From contig NZ_JBHTMU010000003.1 in NCBI RefSeq assembly GCF_042679605.1, forward strand, positions 1-64,000: a DNA stretch of 64,000 bases. The letters run 5' to 3'. The notes below the pieces were generated by a model. The model saw only the letters and a list, made by a program, of their open reading frames with translations. It was not told the DNA's origin and did not search any database. Numbering within the stretch: position 1 is the stretch's first letter; each line of letters opens with the position of its first letter. The translations under genes and the position numbers were made by a program. Below, piece after piece: positions 17,255 through 25,331 of the stretch. This DNA is from Litorisediminicola beolgyonensis. Lineage in GTDB: Bacteria > Pseudomonadota > Alphaproteobacteria > Rhodobacterales > Rhodobacteraceae.

Positions 17255-17287
17255 CACATCCACACGACTTTCAAAGGGAGAGAGACA

Positions 17288-18238
17288 ATGACATTCAAGG
17301 CAACCTCTATCGGCGTCGTGGCCGCGGCCCTGATCGCCGCACCGGCGCTGGCCGAGTACCCCGAGCGCACGATCGAGCTGACCATCCCCGCAGGCGCGGG
17401 CGGCGGCACCGACACCAGCGCGCGCAAGCTGGCGCTTCTGCTGGAGGAAAAGCTGGGCACCTCGATCGCGGTCCTGAACGTGGGCGGCGGTGGCGGCTCT
17501 GTCGGCGCGTCGCAATTCATGCAGGCCAAGCCCGACGGCTATTCGCTCTTCGCGACATGGAACAGCCCGCTGACCACCGTGCCGCAGGTCCAGAACGTCG
17601 CCTATTCGCTGGACAGTTTCACGCCGATCGCCTCGACCTCGGAAACCGCCTACACGCTCTGCGTGAAGGCCGATTTCCCGGCCACCACGGGCGAGGAGTT
17701 CCTCGCCGAACTGGCGGCCAATCCCGGCAAGTACACCTATGGCAATGACGGCATCGGCGGCACCATGCAGCTCGCGGCCGAGCGTATCTTCCAGGCCAAG
17801 GAGATCGAGGCCGTCGCCATCCCGTTCGGCGGTGCGGGCGAGACGCTTCAGAACTTCCTTGGCGGTCACGTGGACATCTACGGCGGCTCGATCTCGACGG
17901 TTCTGCCCTATGTCGAGACCGGCGAGGCCAAGTGCCCGCTGGTGACCTCGGCCGCGGATGTGCCCGCGCTGCCCGGGGCGTCGGGGCTCGAGGCGCTGGG
18001 GCTCGGCGACAGGGAGACGCTCCTCTGGCGGGCGATCCTCGGGCCGAAGGACCTCGATCCCGCGATCGTCGAACAGCTGGCCGACGTGATCGAAACCTCG
18101 GTCAACGATCCGAGCTATGTCGAGTTTCTCGCCACCAAGGGCGAGATCCCGAACGTCGTCAAAGGCGACGCGCTGGGGGAGCGGCTCCAGTCGGAATATG
18201 ACGCGCTCGCCGAAGTGTCCAAGGCGCTCGGGCTCTGA
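17288..18238 (+). CDS. tctC: Tripartite tricarboxylate transporter substrate-binding protein (TctC/Bug family)
   Basis: A 316-residue periplasmic protein with a Sec signal peptide (residues 1-21, cleavage after ALA). The mature part shows YPERTIELTIPAGAGGGTDTSAR, the Bug-family carboxylate-pinching loop, and later GNDGIGGTMQLAAERIF. It delivers a carboxylate, usually di- or tricarboxylate, to TctAB. GGGAGAGAGAC precedes the start. It is followed by tctB and tctA with 3- and 1-bp gaps, forming one unit probably controlled by the upstream GntR regulator. Confidence 0.88.
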   Translation: MTFKATSIGVVAAALIAAPALAEYPERTIELTIPAGAGGGTDTSARKLALLLEEKLGTSIAVLNVGGGGGSVGASQFMQAKPDGYSLFATWNSPLTTVPQVQNVAYSLDSFTPIASTSETAYTLCVKADFPATTGEEFLAELAANPGKYTYGNDGIGGTMQLAAERIFQAKEIEAVAIPFGGAGETLQNFLGGHVDIYGGSISTVLPYVETGEAKCPLVTSAADVPALPGASGLEALGLGDRETLLWRAILGPKDLDPAIVEQLADVIETSVNDPSYVEFLATKGEIPNVVKGDALGERLQSEYDALAEVSKALGL

Positions 18239-18241
18239 GCG

Positions 18242-18691
18242 ATGGAGAAGCGGCAGGATATCGTCACAGGCCTGATCTTCGCGGCGGTCGGTCTGGCCGC
18301 CGCGTGGATGGCGACCGGCTACCGGGGCGCCAGCGGGACATACCCGATGGTTCTGGGCCTGATCCTGACGCTTCTCGGCGCCGGCATTTCGGTGCGCGCC
18401 CTCCGGTCCGGGCGGAATGAGCCGCGACCAATGGTCGATGCTCCCGCCCAGCTGATCTCCGCGGCGTCGGTCGCGGCGGTCTACCTGGCGGCGGTCGTGC
18501 CGCTCGGTTTCTACACGGCGTCGTTCCTGTTGATGCTGGCGATGCCGGTGGTCCTGGGGTTCCGGCGGTGGGCCTACGCGCTGATCGTGGCGGTGGTCTT
18601 CATGACGCTGGTCTACCTCGTCTTCTCGGTCCTGCTGCAGAAGCCGCTGCCGCGCGAGGCGATCCTGTCCCTTCTGGCGACGGGAGGCTGA
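18242..18691 (+). CDS. tctB: Tripartite tricarboxylate transporter small membrane subunit TctB
   Basis: A 149-residue protein with four predicted membrane spans (about residues 10-27, 37-54, 78-98 and 105-140 as a longer hydrophobic stretch). TctB sequences are poorly conserved; identification rests on size, hydropathy and position between tctC and tctA. It partners with TctA in the inner membrane. Confidence 0.82.
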   Translation: MEKRQDIVTGLIFAAVGLAAAWMATGYRGASGTYPMVLGLILTLLGAGISVRALRSGRNEPRPMVDAPAQLISAASVAAVYLAAVVPLGFYTASFLLMLAMPVVLGFRRWAYALIVAVVFMTLVYLVFSVLLQKPLPREAILSLLATGG

Positions 18692-18692
18692 G

Positions 18693-20189
18693 ATGGGGTT
18701 CTACACCGACGCTCTGACCAATGTCCTGGCGCTTGGCCCGCTGACGGCGATGGTCGGCTCCACGCTTCTGGGTGTGCTGATCGGCGCCCTGCCGGGGCTG
18801 AACCCGGTCATGGCCATCGCGCTCCTGCTGCCGCTGACCTATTCGATGGACCCGCTTGTGGCGCTGGCGATGGTCGCGGGCATCTACAACGGCTCGATGT
18901 ACGGAGGCGCGATCCCGGCGATCCTCCTGCGCATCCCTGGCACGCCCGCCTCCATCGCCACCACCTTCGACGGGTTTCCCATGGCCGACCGGGGTGAGGC
19001 GTCCAAGGCCCTGAAGGTCGCCTGCTGGTCCTCGGCGATCGGCGGCATCGCCAGCGCGATCGCGCTGATGACCATGGGGCCGCTGCTGGCGCGGTTGACG
19101 CTGTTCTTCGGCCCGGCGGAGTATTTCTGGATCGCGATCTTCGGCATGGCCTCGGTCGGCGTCATGGTCGGATCCGACGCGGTGAAGGGGCTGCTGGCGG
19201 CTGTCCTCGGCCTGCTGATCGGAACGATGGGCATCGACAACCTCTCGGGGCAGGCGCGGTTCACCTTCGACCAGACCTGGCTCCTGGGCGGGCTCGACCT
19301 GATCGTCGTGCTGGTCGGGCTCTACGCCCTGCCGCCGGTTCTGCAACTGGCCGAGAAATGCGACCTAAAGGGTCTCTCCTCGGCGCAGCTGAAGCTGGCC
19401 GATGCGCCCTTCGCGCCCGGTGAGGTCCGCGGGCTGATCCCGACTTGGCTGCGCTCCTCGGGCATCGGCATCGGTGTCGGCATCCTGCCCGGAGCGGGCG
19501 GCAACATCGCGGCCTTCCTCAGTTACAACGCGGTCAGGAACGCCTCCGACGATCCCGAGAGCTTCGGCAAGGGCAATCCGCAGGGTGTCGCCGCCGCCGA
19601 GTGCGGGAACAATGCCGACAACGCCGCCTCGATGATCCCGGCGCTGTCCCTGGGCATCCCCGGCAACGTGGTTGCGGCCCTCGTCTTGAGTGCGCTGACG
19701 ATCCACGGCCTGCAGCCCGGACCGCAGCTCTTTCACCAGAACCCGACGCTCGTCGGCGGGTTCATGATGGAGATGCTGATCACCTCGCTCCTGATCTTCG
19801 CCCTGGGCGGAGCGGTCGCGACCCGCGTCTTCGCGCAGTTCCAGCGGCTGCCCGGTGTGCTTCTGGTGCCCGCCATCCTCATACTGATGTGCGTGGGCGT
19901 CTACGTTATCAACGGCCGGATCGTCGATCTCTGGGTCATGCTGGCCGCCGGGCTGGCCGGATATTTCCTCGAGAAGGTCGACGTGCCGCTGGCGCCGATC
20001 ATCCTCGGGATGATCCTCGGGCCCATGGCCGAGCAGAGCGTCCGCCGCGCGCTGCTGATCAGCCGGGGCGACGCGACCGAGCTGTTCACCCGACCGCTTT
20101 CCGCGACGCTCGCGATCATGACCTTTCTGGTCATCGTCTGGCCCGCAGTGAAGGCGCTTCGACGCCGTCGCAGGCTAAGAGCGGGGTAA
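18693..20189 (+). CDS. tctA: Tripartite tricarboxylate transporter large permease TctA
   Basis: A 498-residue membrane protein with about twelve spans. Family motifs are visible: GALPGLNPVMAIALLLPLTYSM, YNGSMYGGAIPAILLRIPGTP, and in the second half GILPGAGGNIAAFLSYN and ECGNNADNAASMIPALSLGIPG, the two inverted-repeat halves. It transports the carboxylate bound by TctC using an ion gradient. No enzyme gene follows on this strand. Confidence 0.92.
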   Translation: MGFYTDALTNVLALGPLTAMVGSTLLGVLIGALPGLNPVMAIALLLPLTYSMDPLVALAMVAGIYNGSMYGGAIPAILLRIPGTPASIATTFDGFPMADRGEASKALKVACWSSAIGGIASAIALMTMGPLLARLTLFFGPAEYFWIAIFGMASVGVMVGSDAVKGLLAAVLGLLIGTMGIDNLSGQARFTFDQTWLLGGLDLIVVLVGLYALPPVLQLAEKCDLKGLSSAQLKLADAPFAPGEVRGLIPTWLRSSGIGIGVGILPGAGGNIAAFLSYNAVRNASDDPESFGKGNPQGVAAAECGNNADNAASMIPALSLGIPGNVVAALVLSALTIHGLQPGPQLFHQNPTLVGGFMMEMLITSLLIFALGGAVATRVFAQFQRLPGVLLVPAILILMCVGVYVINGRIVDLWVMLAAGLAGYFLEKVDVPLAPIILGMILGPMAEQSVRRALLISRGDATELFTRPLSATLAIMTFLVIVWPAVKALRRRRRLRAG

Positions 20190-20307
20190 GTCCGCCGCCG
20201 CGTCTCAACGGTGAACGGATCCTGTCCCGGCGGTTGGCCCCTTTGCCATTCTCAAAAGGGCAGATGCCCGCGACGACGCAAGGCCCAATCTCCGCGGGGC
20301 GCCAACC

Positions 20308-21981
20308 TCAGTCCGGCAAACCGGCCCGTGCGAGCCCTGTCGCATAAGCGCTCTGGAAGTCCGGATCCTGGATGATCGGGTTCGCGGTCAGGACATCGGT
20401 CACCGTTTGCGGCTCGCCGAGCATCTGCGCCTCCTCGATCTCCCAGTCCGCCGCGTCGACATCGCCGGTCATGGCATAGGCGGCGGCCAGCCAGAGCCGC
20501 GAGAAGGCGGCGGTCGGGCTCATCTCGACGGCGCGGAGGAAATCCTCGACCGCGCTTAGGTACTCCTCGTCGAAATAGGAGACGATCCCGCGGTTCTGGT
20601 AATACCAATAGGGCGGCGTCTGGTTGAGATCGAAGGCGGTGGCGATGGCCTGGCGGGCCGCATCGGTCTCTCCGCCGCCGACATAGACCAGCGCGATGAA
20701 GCCGTAGGCATCGGCGTAATTGGGGTCGATCTCGATGGCGGCGCGCAGCTCTCCCATCCCGCGCTCGCGGCTCGAGGGCGTCCGCCCGAGCCGCGAAAGG
20801 ATGCGGCCCAGCGTCCACCGGGCAAAGGGGTTCTCGGGGTCGAGCCGCACGGCCCGCTCGGCCATCTCGATGGCGAGAACCCGGTCCGTCTCGGCGCTTT
20901 CGCCCCAGCCATAGCGCGACGAGAAATCGTACATGTTGGCGAGCCGCGCATAAGCCTCGGTATAGCCCGGGTCCACGTCCAGCGCTTGGCGATAGAGCGA
21001 CAGCGCGCGCGTGACGCCCGGACGGTCGAGCGCGGCCTCGAAGTGACGGCCCTGCAGGAGGAGGTCGTAGGCCGAGACGTCGGAGGTCCCGGCATCCAGA
21101 AGGCGCGCCTGCTCCTGCGGTGCGAGCCGGAGGGACAGCGCGTCGACGATCTTGGCGCGGACGTCGTCCTGAATGTCGAAGAGGTCGCCGAGCTGCCGGT
21201 CGTAGCGCTGCGCCCAGACATTGGACCCGGTCGCGAGTTGCACGAGCTGAACGCTGATCCTGATCTGCGCGCCCTCGCGCTGGACGCTGCCATCCACCAT
21301 ATGCGTGGCCCCGTAGCGGGCCATCGTGTCCGAGACCGTTTCGGGCGCGCTGCGCAGCCCGAAGGTCGTGTTCCGCGACAGGACCTTCATCGCCTTTAGG
21401 CGCGACAGGTCGGTCAGAAGATCCTCCGCGAGCCCCGAGGACAGGTAATCCTGTTCCGGATCGCTGCTGAGGTTCTCGAAGGGCAGGACGGCGATCGTCA
21501 GCGCCGGTTGCGGTGCGGTATCGCTGTTGAGGAAGGCCCGGGCGGCAGCAATGGCCAGGACGAGAAGCATTGAGGCAACGAGTGCCGCGATGATCCGGGA
21601 CCGGGATCGCCGCTTGGTCTGCTGATCCGGGCCTGACGGCGCCTCGGTCGGCGCGGCGGCCTCTGGCGCTGTCGTCGCTGCCAGCCGGTAGCCCTGCTTC
21701 GGCACGGTCGCGAGCCGCTTTGCGTCGTCCGCCCCCAAGGCGCGCCGGATCTCCGAGATGCACTGAACGAGGCTGTCATCCGTCACATGCGTGTCCGGCC
21801 AGACCTCGCTCATCAGCGCGTCCTTGGTGACCAGCGCCCGGCGATGGCGCGCGAGAACACCCAGGACACGCGCGGTCTGCGGCCGAAGCGGGATCTTCGT
21901 GCCATCGGGCGAGGTCAATTCCTCGGTTTCGGAGTTGAACCTAAATGCCCCGATCAAAAGGGTTTTCTGGGCTTTCGTCAA
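20308..21981 (-). CDS. CadC-like membrane-anchored winged-helix regulator with TPR domain
   Basis: A 557-residue protein. Residues 1-105 are an OmpR/PhoB-type winged helix (LRPQTARVLGVLARH, then ALMSEVWPDTHVTDDSLVQC), 110-128 a linker rich in Pro and charged residues, 129-151 one transmembrane helix, 155-300 a FlgO/TolB-like nucleotide-loop fold (IAVLPFENLSSDPEQDYL), and 300-557 tetratricopeptide repeats. This architecture resembles CadC/ToxR proteins, with DNA binding in the cytoplasm and sensing in the periplasm. Similar proteins are common in Rhodobacteraceae and mostly uncharacterised. It is divergent from the small exported protein at 22095. Confidence 0.82.
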   Translation of the reverse strand: MTKAQKTLLIGAFRFNSETEELTSPDGTKIPLRPQTARVLGVLARHRRALVTKDALMSEVWPDTHVTDDSLVQCISEIRRALGADDAKRLATVPKQGYRLAATTAPEAAAPTEAPSGPDQQTKRRSRSRIIAALVASMLLVLAIAAARAFLNSDTAPQPALTIAVLPFENLSSDPEQDYLSSGLAEDLLTDLSRLKAMKVLSRNTTFGLRSAPETVSDTMARYGATHMVDGSVQREGAQIRISVQLVQLATGSNVWAQRYDRQLGDLFDIQDDVRAKIVDALSLRLAPQEQARLLDAGTSDVSAYDLLLQGRHFEAALDRPGVTRALSLYRQALDVDPGYTEAYARLANMYDFSSRYGWGESAETDRVLAIEMAERAVRLDPENPFARWTLGRILSRLGRTPSSRERGMGELRAAIEIDPNYADAYGFIALVYVGGGETDAARQAIATAFDLNQTPPYWYYQNRGIVSYFDEEYLSAVEDFLRAVEMSPTAAFSRLWLAAAYAMTGDVDAADWEIEEAQMLGEPQTVTDVLTANPIIQDPDFQSAYATGLARAGLPD

Positions 21982-22094
21982 ATTTCGTGCCGGCCTTCGT
22001 GACTTTCGTGGCCGAGAACGAGCTTGCTGACATCAGGCGCTGCGATTGGCGCTGCAAACCGCAAGAAACCAATTCCCAGACCACGGAGACCATT

Positions 22095-22349
22095 ATGTTC
22101 AGGGCACCCATCATTTCCACCCTTTTCGCCGCAGCGGCTCTTCAGGCCTCCGCCGAGCCGTCCGACGGGCCCGACCTCTCGATCCTGCCCGAGGAGGTCG
22201 CCGCGCGGGTGATCGAGTTGCAGGCGCATGGCGACCGGTTCGAAGACACGATCCGTGCGATCCTGGCCGAAGCGAGGAAGCCGGGCTGGACCTTCGAGAG
22301 CCCCGGTGAGGATGCCGGCGAGATCGCTGCTGTGGCGGAGAAGGAGTGA
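22095..22349 (+). CDS. Small exported protein of unknown function
   Basis: An 84-residue protein. Residues 1-20 are a Sec-type signal peptide (hydrophobic core IISTLFAAAALQASA), so about 64 residues are exported. The mature part is acidic, with a predicted helix (EEVAARVIELQAHGDRFEDTIRAILAEA). I do not recognise a family. ATG 22095 is favoured because the signal peptide begins there. It is transcribed divergently from the CadC-like regulator with 113 bp between them, so it may be that regulator's target; this is inference. Confidence 0.55.
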   Translation: MFRAPIISTLFAAAALQASAEPSDGPDLSILPEEVAARVIELQAHGDRFEDTIRAILAEARKPGWTFESPGEDAGEIAAVAEKE

Positions 22350-22495
22350 TCGGCGCGTGCGCGGCCCGGCGGCGGAGACGCGGGGCGCAAAGGGCGTCTC
22401 GGGTAAGTGCGGGGCGCTCCGCTTGGCGACCGGCGTGCCCGCGCAGAGTGCTGACCCCCGGACATCGATCGCTGGGGCGGAGCGCCTGTTGCGAT

Positions 22496-22513
22496 CGAGG
22501 GGGCAGGGGTCAC
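22496..22513. repeat. 18-bp direct repeat, copy 1 (downstream of cyanase operon)
   Basis: CGAGGGGGCAGGGGTCAC occurs here and again identically at 26754-26771. The two copies flank the complete cyanate transporter-cyanase operon, in the same orientation. Confidence 0.8.
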
Positions 22514-22533
22514 AGTATCATCGGACGAGCGCG

Positions 22534-22559
22534 GGAGGCCTGCGGATACGCAGACCTCC
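22534..22559 (-). terminator. Hairpin downstream of cynS
   Basis: GGAGG-C-CTGCG and CGCAG-A-CCTCC pair around the loop GATA, giving two 5-bp helices with one mismatch, 13 bp past the cynS stop. No T-run follows on the minus strand, so it may be a processing or Rho-assisted end rather than a classical intrinsic terminator. Confidence 0.4.
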
Positions 22560-22571
22560 GACGCCGATGCA

Positions 22572-23042
22572 TCACCAGGCGTTGTAGGCCAGGTACTTGC
22601 CGGACATCTCGACCTTGACGCGGTCGCCCTTGGGGTTCGGCACGCGGGTCACCTGCATGTCGAAATCGATGGCCGACATGATGCCGGTGCCGAACTTCTC
22701 TTCGATCAGCGCCTTCAGCGTCGGGCCGTAGACGCCGACGATCTCGTAGAAGCGATAGATGCAGGGATCGGTCGGGACCGACTGTTCCCAGACCTTGGTC
22801 GGCGGCTCCTCGAGCACGCCCGCCGCTTCCTGCGGCAGACCGAGCGTCGTGACGAGCGCCTCGGCCTTGTCCTTCGGGAAGCCGTTCATGCCCATGCAGG
22901 CGGAATGGGTCCAAACCGGCGACATGTCGATCTTCTCGGCGATCTCTTCCCAGGTCATCCCGGCCTGCTTCTTGGCCGAGAGGATCATCATCGTCACGTC
23001 TTCCTTGGTCATCATGGTGGGCACCTCAAACGTATCTTTCAT
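22572..23042 (-). CDS. cynS: Cyanate hydratase (cyanase)
   Basis: A 156-residue enzyme converting cyanate and bicarbonate to carbamate/CO2 and ammonia in the cytoplasm. The N-terminal helical domain (MTWEEIAEKIDMSPVW) resembles a POU-like fold. The catalytic triad Arg97, Glu100 and Ser123 is visible in YRFYEIVG and GIMSAIDF, matching Arg96/Glu99/Ser122 of E. coli CynS with a one-residue offset. Length equals the family norm. It is the last gene of an operon with an NrtA/CmpA-type ABC transporter, so cyanate taken up is used as nitrogen source. No carbonic anhydrase (cynT) gene is next to it. Confidence 0.95.
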   Translation of the reverse strand: MKDTFEVPTMMTKEDVTMMILSAKKQAGMTWEEIAEKIDMSPVWTHSACMGMNGFPKDKAEALVTTLGLPQEAAGVLEEPPTKVWEQSVPTDPCIYRFYEIVGVYGPTLKALIEEKFGTGIMSAIDFDMQVTRVPNPKGDRVKVEMSGKYLAYNAW

Positions 23043-23078
23043 GGTCGTTTCCTCCTTTTCGGTCTTGGGATGTCCGGC

Positions 23079-23558
23079 TCAGAGTCCGAGATCGGACAGG
23101 CCGGGATGGTCTCTGGGGCGCGGCCCCTGGGGCCAGTGAAACAGGCGCTGATCCTCGGCGATGGGCACATCGTTGATCGAGGCGTGGCGGACCGCCATGT
23201 GGCCGGTCTCGGCAAATTCCCAGTTCTCGTTGCCATGGGCGCGGAACCAGTGACCGTCTTCGTCGTGCCACTCGTAGCAGAACCGCACCGCGATCCGGTT
23301 GCCGTCATGGGCCCAGATCTCCTTGATCAGCCGGTAGCCGTTCTCGACGGCCCATTTCCGGGTCAGGAAGGCCTCGACCTCGGCGCGCCCGTTCAGGAAT
23401 TCCGAGCGGTTGCGCCAGCGCGTGTCCGGCGTGTAGGCCAGCGCGACCTTGGCCGGGTTGCGGGTGTTCCAGGCGTCCTCGGCCATGCGCACCTTCTGGA
23501 CGGCCTCTCCATAGGTGAAGGGCGGAAGCGGAGCGCGGATCTGGGGCTCGGCGGTCAT
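23079..23558 (-). CDS. DUF1348 (SnoaL/NTF2-like) protein
   Basis: A 159-residue protein of the NTF2-like cone fold: KVRMAEDAWNTRNPAKVALAYTPD at the N terminus, then NGRAEVEAFLTRKWAVE and the sheet segments RFCYEWHDEDGHWFRAHGNENWEF. The family has no established reaction. It is co-transcribed between the transporter ATPase (12 bp gap) and cynS (36 bp gap), which suggests an accessory role in cyanate or nitrile/cyanide-derived nitrogen use. The reaction is unknown. Confidence 0.8.
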   Translation of the reverse strand: MTAEPQIRAPLPPFTYGEAVQKVRMAEDAWNTRNPAKVALAYTPDTRWRNRSEFLNGRAEVEAFLTRKWAVENGYRLIKEIWAHDGNRIAVRFCYEWHDEDGHWFRAHGNENWEFAETGHMAVRHASINDVPIAEDQRLFHWPQGPRPRDHPGLSDLGL

Positions 23559-23570
23559 CTCAGGGTCCTG

Positions 23571-24479
23571 TCACTCGTTCACGGCACGCAGCCGCGGCGC
23601 AGGCTCGGCCTCCTCCTCGGAGGCCGAGGCGGTCTTATCGATCCGCACGGTGACGGGGCGCTGATCGGCGGCGTCGCTCTTCTGACCCGACATCTCGCGC
23701 GAGCGCTGGCCGAGGAAGTGCACCAGGTGATTGCGGATCGCGTAGTAATTCGGATGCTCCACGATCTCGGTGCGGCTGCGCGGGCGCGGGATGGTAATCT
23801 CCACCGATTCCGCCACCCGGGCGAAGGGACCGTTCGACATCAACAGGATGCGATCCGCGAGAAGGATCGCCTCGTCGATGTCATGGGTGATCATGAAGAC
23901 CGTCTGCTCGGTGCCGCCCCAGATCTTCAGAAGCTCGTCCTGGATCGTGCCCCGGGTCAGCGCGTCGAGCGCGCCGAAGGGCTCGTCGAGAAGCAGCAGC
24001 TTGGGATGGTTGGCAAAGGCCCGCGCGATCGAGACCCGCTGGCGCATGCCGCCCGAGAGCTGCGCGGGCTTGCGGTGCACCACGTCGCCCTCGAGCCCCA
24101 CCATGGCGAGGTATTCGCGCGCCCGGTCCTCGACCTGCCGCCGCGACCAGTCGGGGTAGCGGGCGCGGATGCCGAAGATCACGTTCTTCAGCGCCGTGAG
24201 CCAGGGCAGGAGCGAGTAGTTCTGGAACACCACCCCGCGGTCGAGGCTCGGGCCAGAGACCTCGAACCCGTCCATCTTGACCACGCCCGAGGTTGGCTCG
24301 GCGAGGCCCGCGAGGATGTTCATGATCGTCGACTTGCCGCACCCGGAATGGCCGAGGATGCAGACGAACTCGCCCTTCTCGACGCCGAAGCTGGCGTTTT
24401 CGAAGACCGTGAGCGTCCCGCCCGCACCATCCGGGAACTGCTGGGTGAGCCGCTCGATGCTGAGAAATGGTTTCGACAT
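23571..24479 (-). CDS. ABC transporter ATPase, nitrate/cyanate/taurine type (NrtD/CynD-like)
   Basis: A 302-residue ATPase. Walker A is GHSGCGKST, the Q-loop region FQNYSLLPWLTALKNV, signature LSGGMRQRVSIARAF and Walker B LLLLDEPFGALD followed by the switch His in MITHDIDEA. The last roughly 45 residues are a charged extension rich in Glu (SASEEEAEPAP). It couples ATP hydrolysis to uptake by the adjacent permease; with cynS in the operon the substrate is most likely cyanate. Confidence 0.9.
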   Translation of the reverse strand: MSKPFLSIERLTQQFPDGAGGTLTVFENASFGVEKGEFVCILGHSGCGKSTIMNILAGLAEPTSGVVKMDGFEVSGPSLDRGVVFQNYSLLPWLTALKNVIFGIRARYPDWSRRQVEDRAREYLAMVGLEGDVVHRKPAQLSGGMRQRVSIARAFANHPKLLLLDEPFGALDALTRGTIQDELLKIWGGTEQTVFMITHDIDEAILLADRILLMSNGPFARVAESVEITIPRPRSRTEIVEHPNYYAIRNHLVHFLGQRSREMSGQKSDAADQRPVTVRIDKTASASEEEAEPAPRLRAVNE

Positions 24480-24491
24480 CGGATGTGCTCC

Positions 24492-25328
24492 TTATTCGGC
24501 GAAGGCGACGGTGCGCTGCAGGACGCCGAAGGCGCTATCCAGCAGCATCCCGACGACGCCGATCATGAGAATTGAGAAGATGACGGAGGTGAGATCGAGG
24601 TTGTTCCACTCGTTCCACACGTAGTAGCCGATCCCGGTGCCACCGACGAGCATCTCGGCCGCGACGATGACGAGCCAGGCGATGCCGATGGAGATCCGCA
24701 TGCCGGTGATGATCGTCGGCGCCGCCGCGGGCAGGATCACCTGGAACGCGGTCCGGAGCGAGCCCAGCTCATGGGTGCGGGCGACGTTGACCCAGTCCTG
24801 CCGGACCCCGGCCACGCCGAACGCGGTGTTGATCAGCATTGGCCAGATCGAGCAGATGAAGATCACGAAGATCGCGCTCGCCTCGCTGTCCTGGATGATG
24901 AAGAGCGCCAGCGGCATCCATGCGAGCGGCGAGATCGGGCGCAGCACCTGGATGAACGGATTGAAGGCCTTGTAGGCGATCTGGCTCATGCCAATCAGGA
25001 AGCCGAGCGGGATGGCAACGAGTGCGGCCAAGATATAGCCCGTCAGCACGCGGTAGATCGAGTAACCGATCTGAATGCCGATGCCCTTGTCGTTGGGGCC
25101 CGCGTCATAGAACGGGTTCGAGAGCTGCTCCCAGGCCTTGGCGAGAACCTGCGAGGGGGGCGGGACGCCCGCTCTCTCCTGCCCGAGGCCCATCAGGCGC
25201 TCGTATTCGGTCAGCTCTTCGGCGGCCTTCTGTGCGGGAATGGCGGCCTCCCAGATCAGGAGGCCGACGATCAGCATCAGAACCGACAGAAGCGCTGCGC
25301 GCTGGTTGAGGCTGAGATTGGAGAGCAT
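24492..25328 (-). CDS. ABC transporter permease, NrtB/CynB-like
   Basis: A 278-residue membrane protein with six or so hydrophobic segments, the first at residues 12-30. The permease loop ARTHELGSLRTAFQVILPAAAPTIITGMRI matches the BPD_transp_1 family, and the preceding LRPISPLAWMPLALFIIQDSEAS is typical of NrtB/SsuC/TauC proteins. It starts 3 bp after the substrate-binding gene and is followed 12 bp later by its ATPase. Confidence 0.9.
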   Translation of the reverse strand: MLSNLSLNQRAALLSVLMLIVGLLIWEAAIPAQKAAEELTEYERLMGLGQERAGVPPPSQVLAKAWEQLSNPFYDAGPNDKGIGIQIGYSIYRVLTGYILAALVAIPLGFLIGMSQIAYKAFNPFIQVLRPISPLAWMPLALFIIQDSEASAIFVIFICSIWPMLINTAFGVAGVRQDWVNVARTHELGSLRTAFQVILPAAAPTIITGMRISIGIAWLVIVAAEMLVGGTGIGYYVWNEWNNLDLTSVIFSILMIGVVGMLLDSAFGVLQRTVAFAE

Positions 25329-25331
25329 GGA

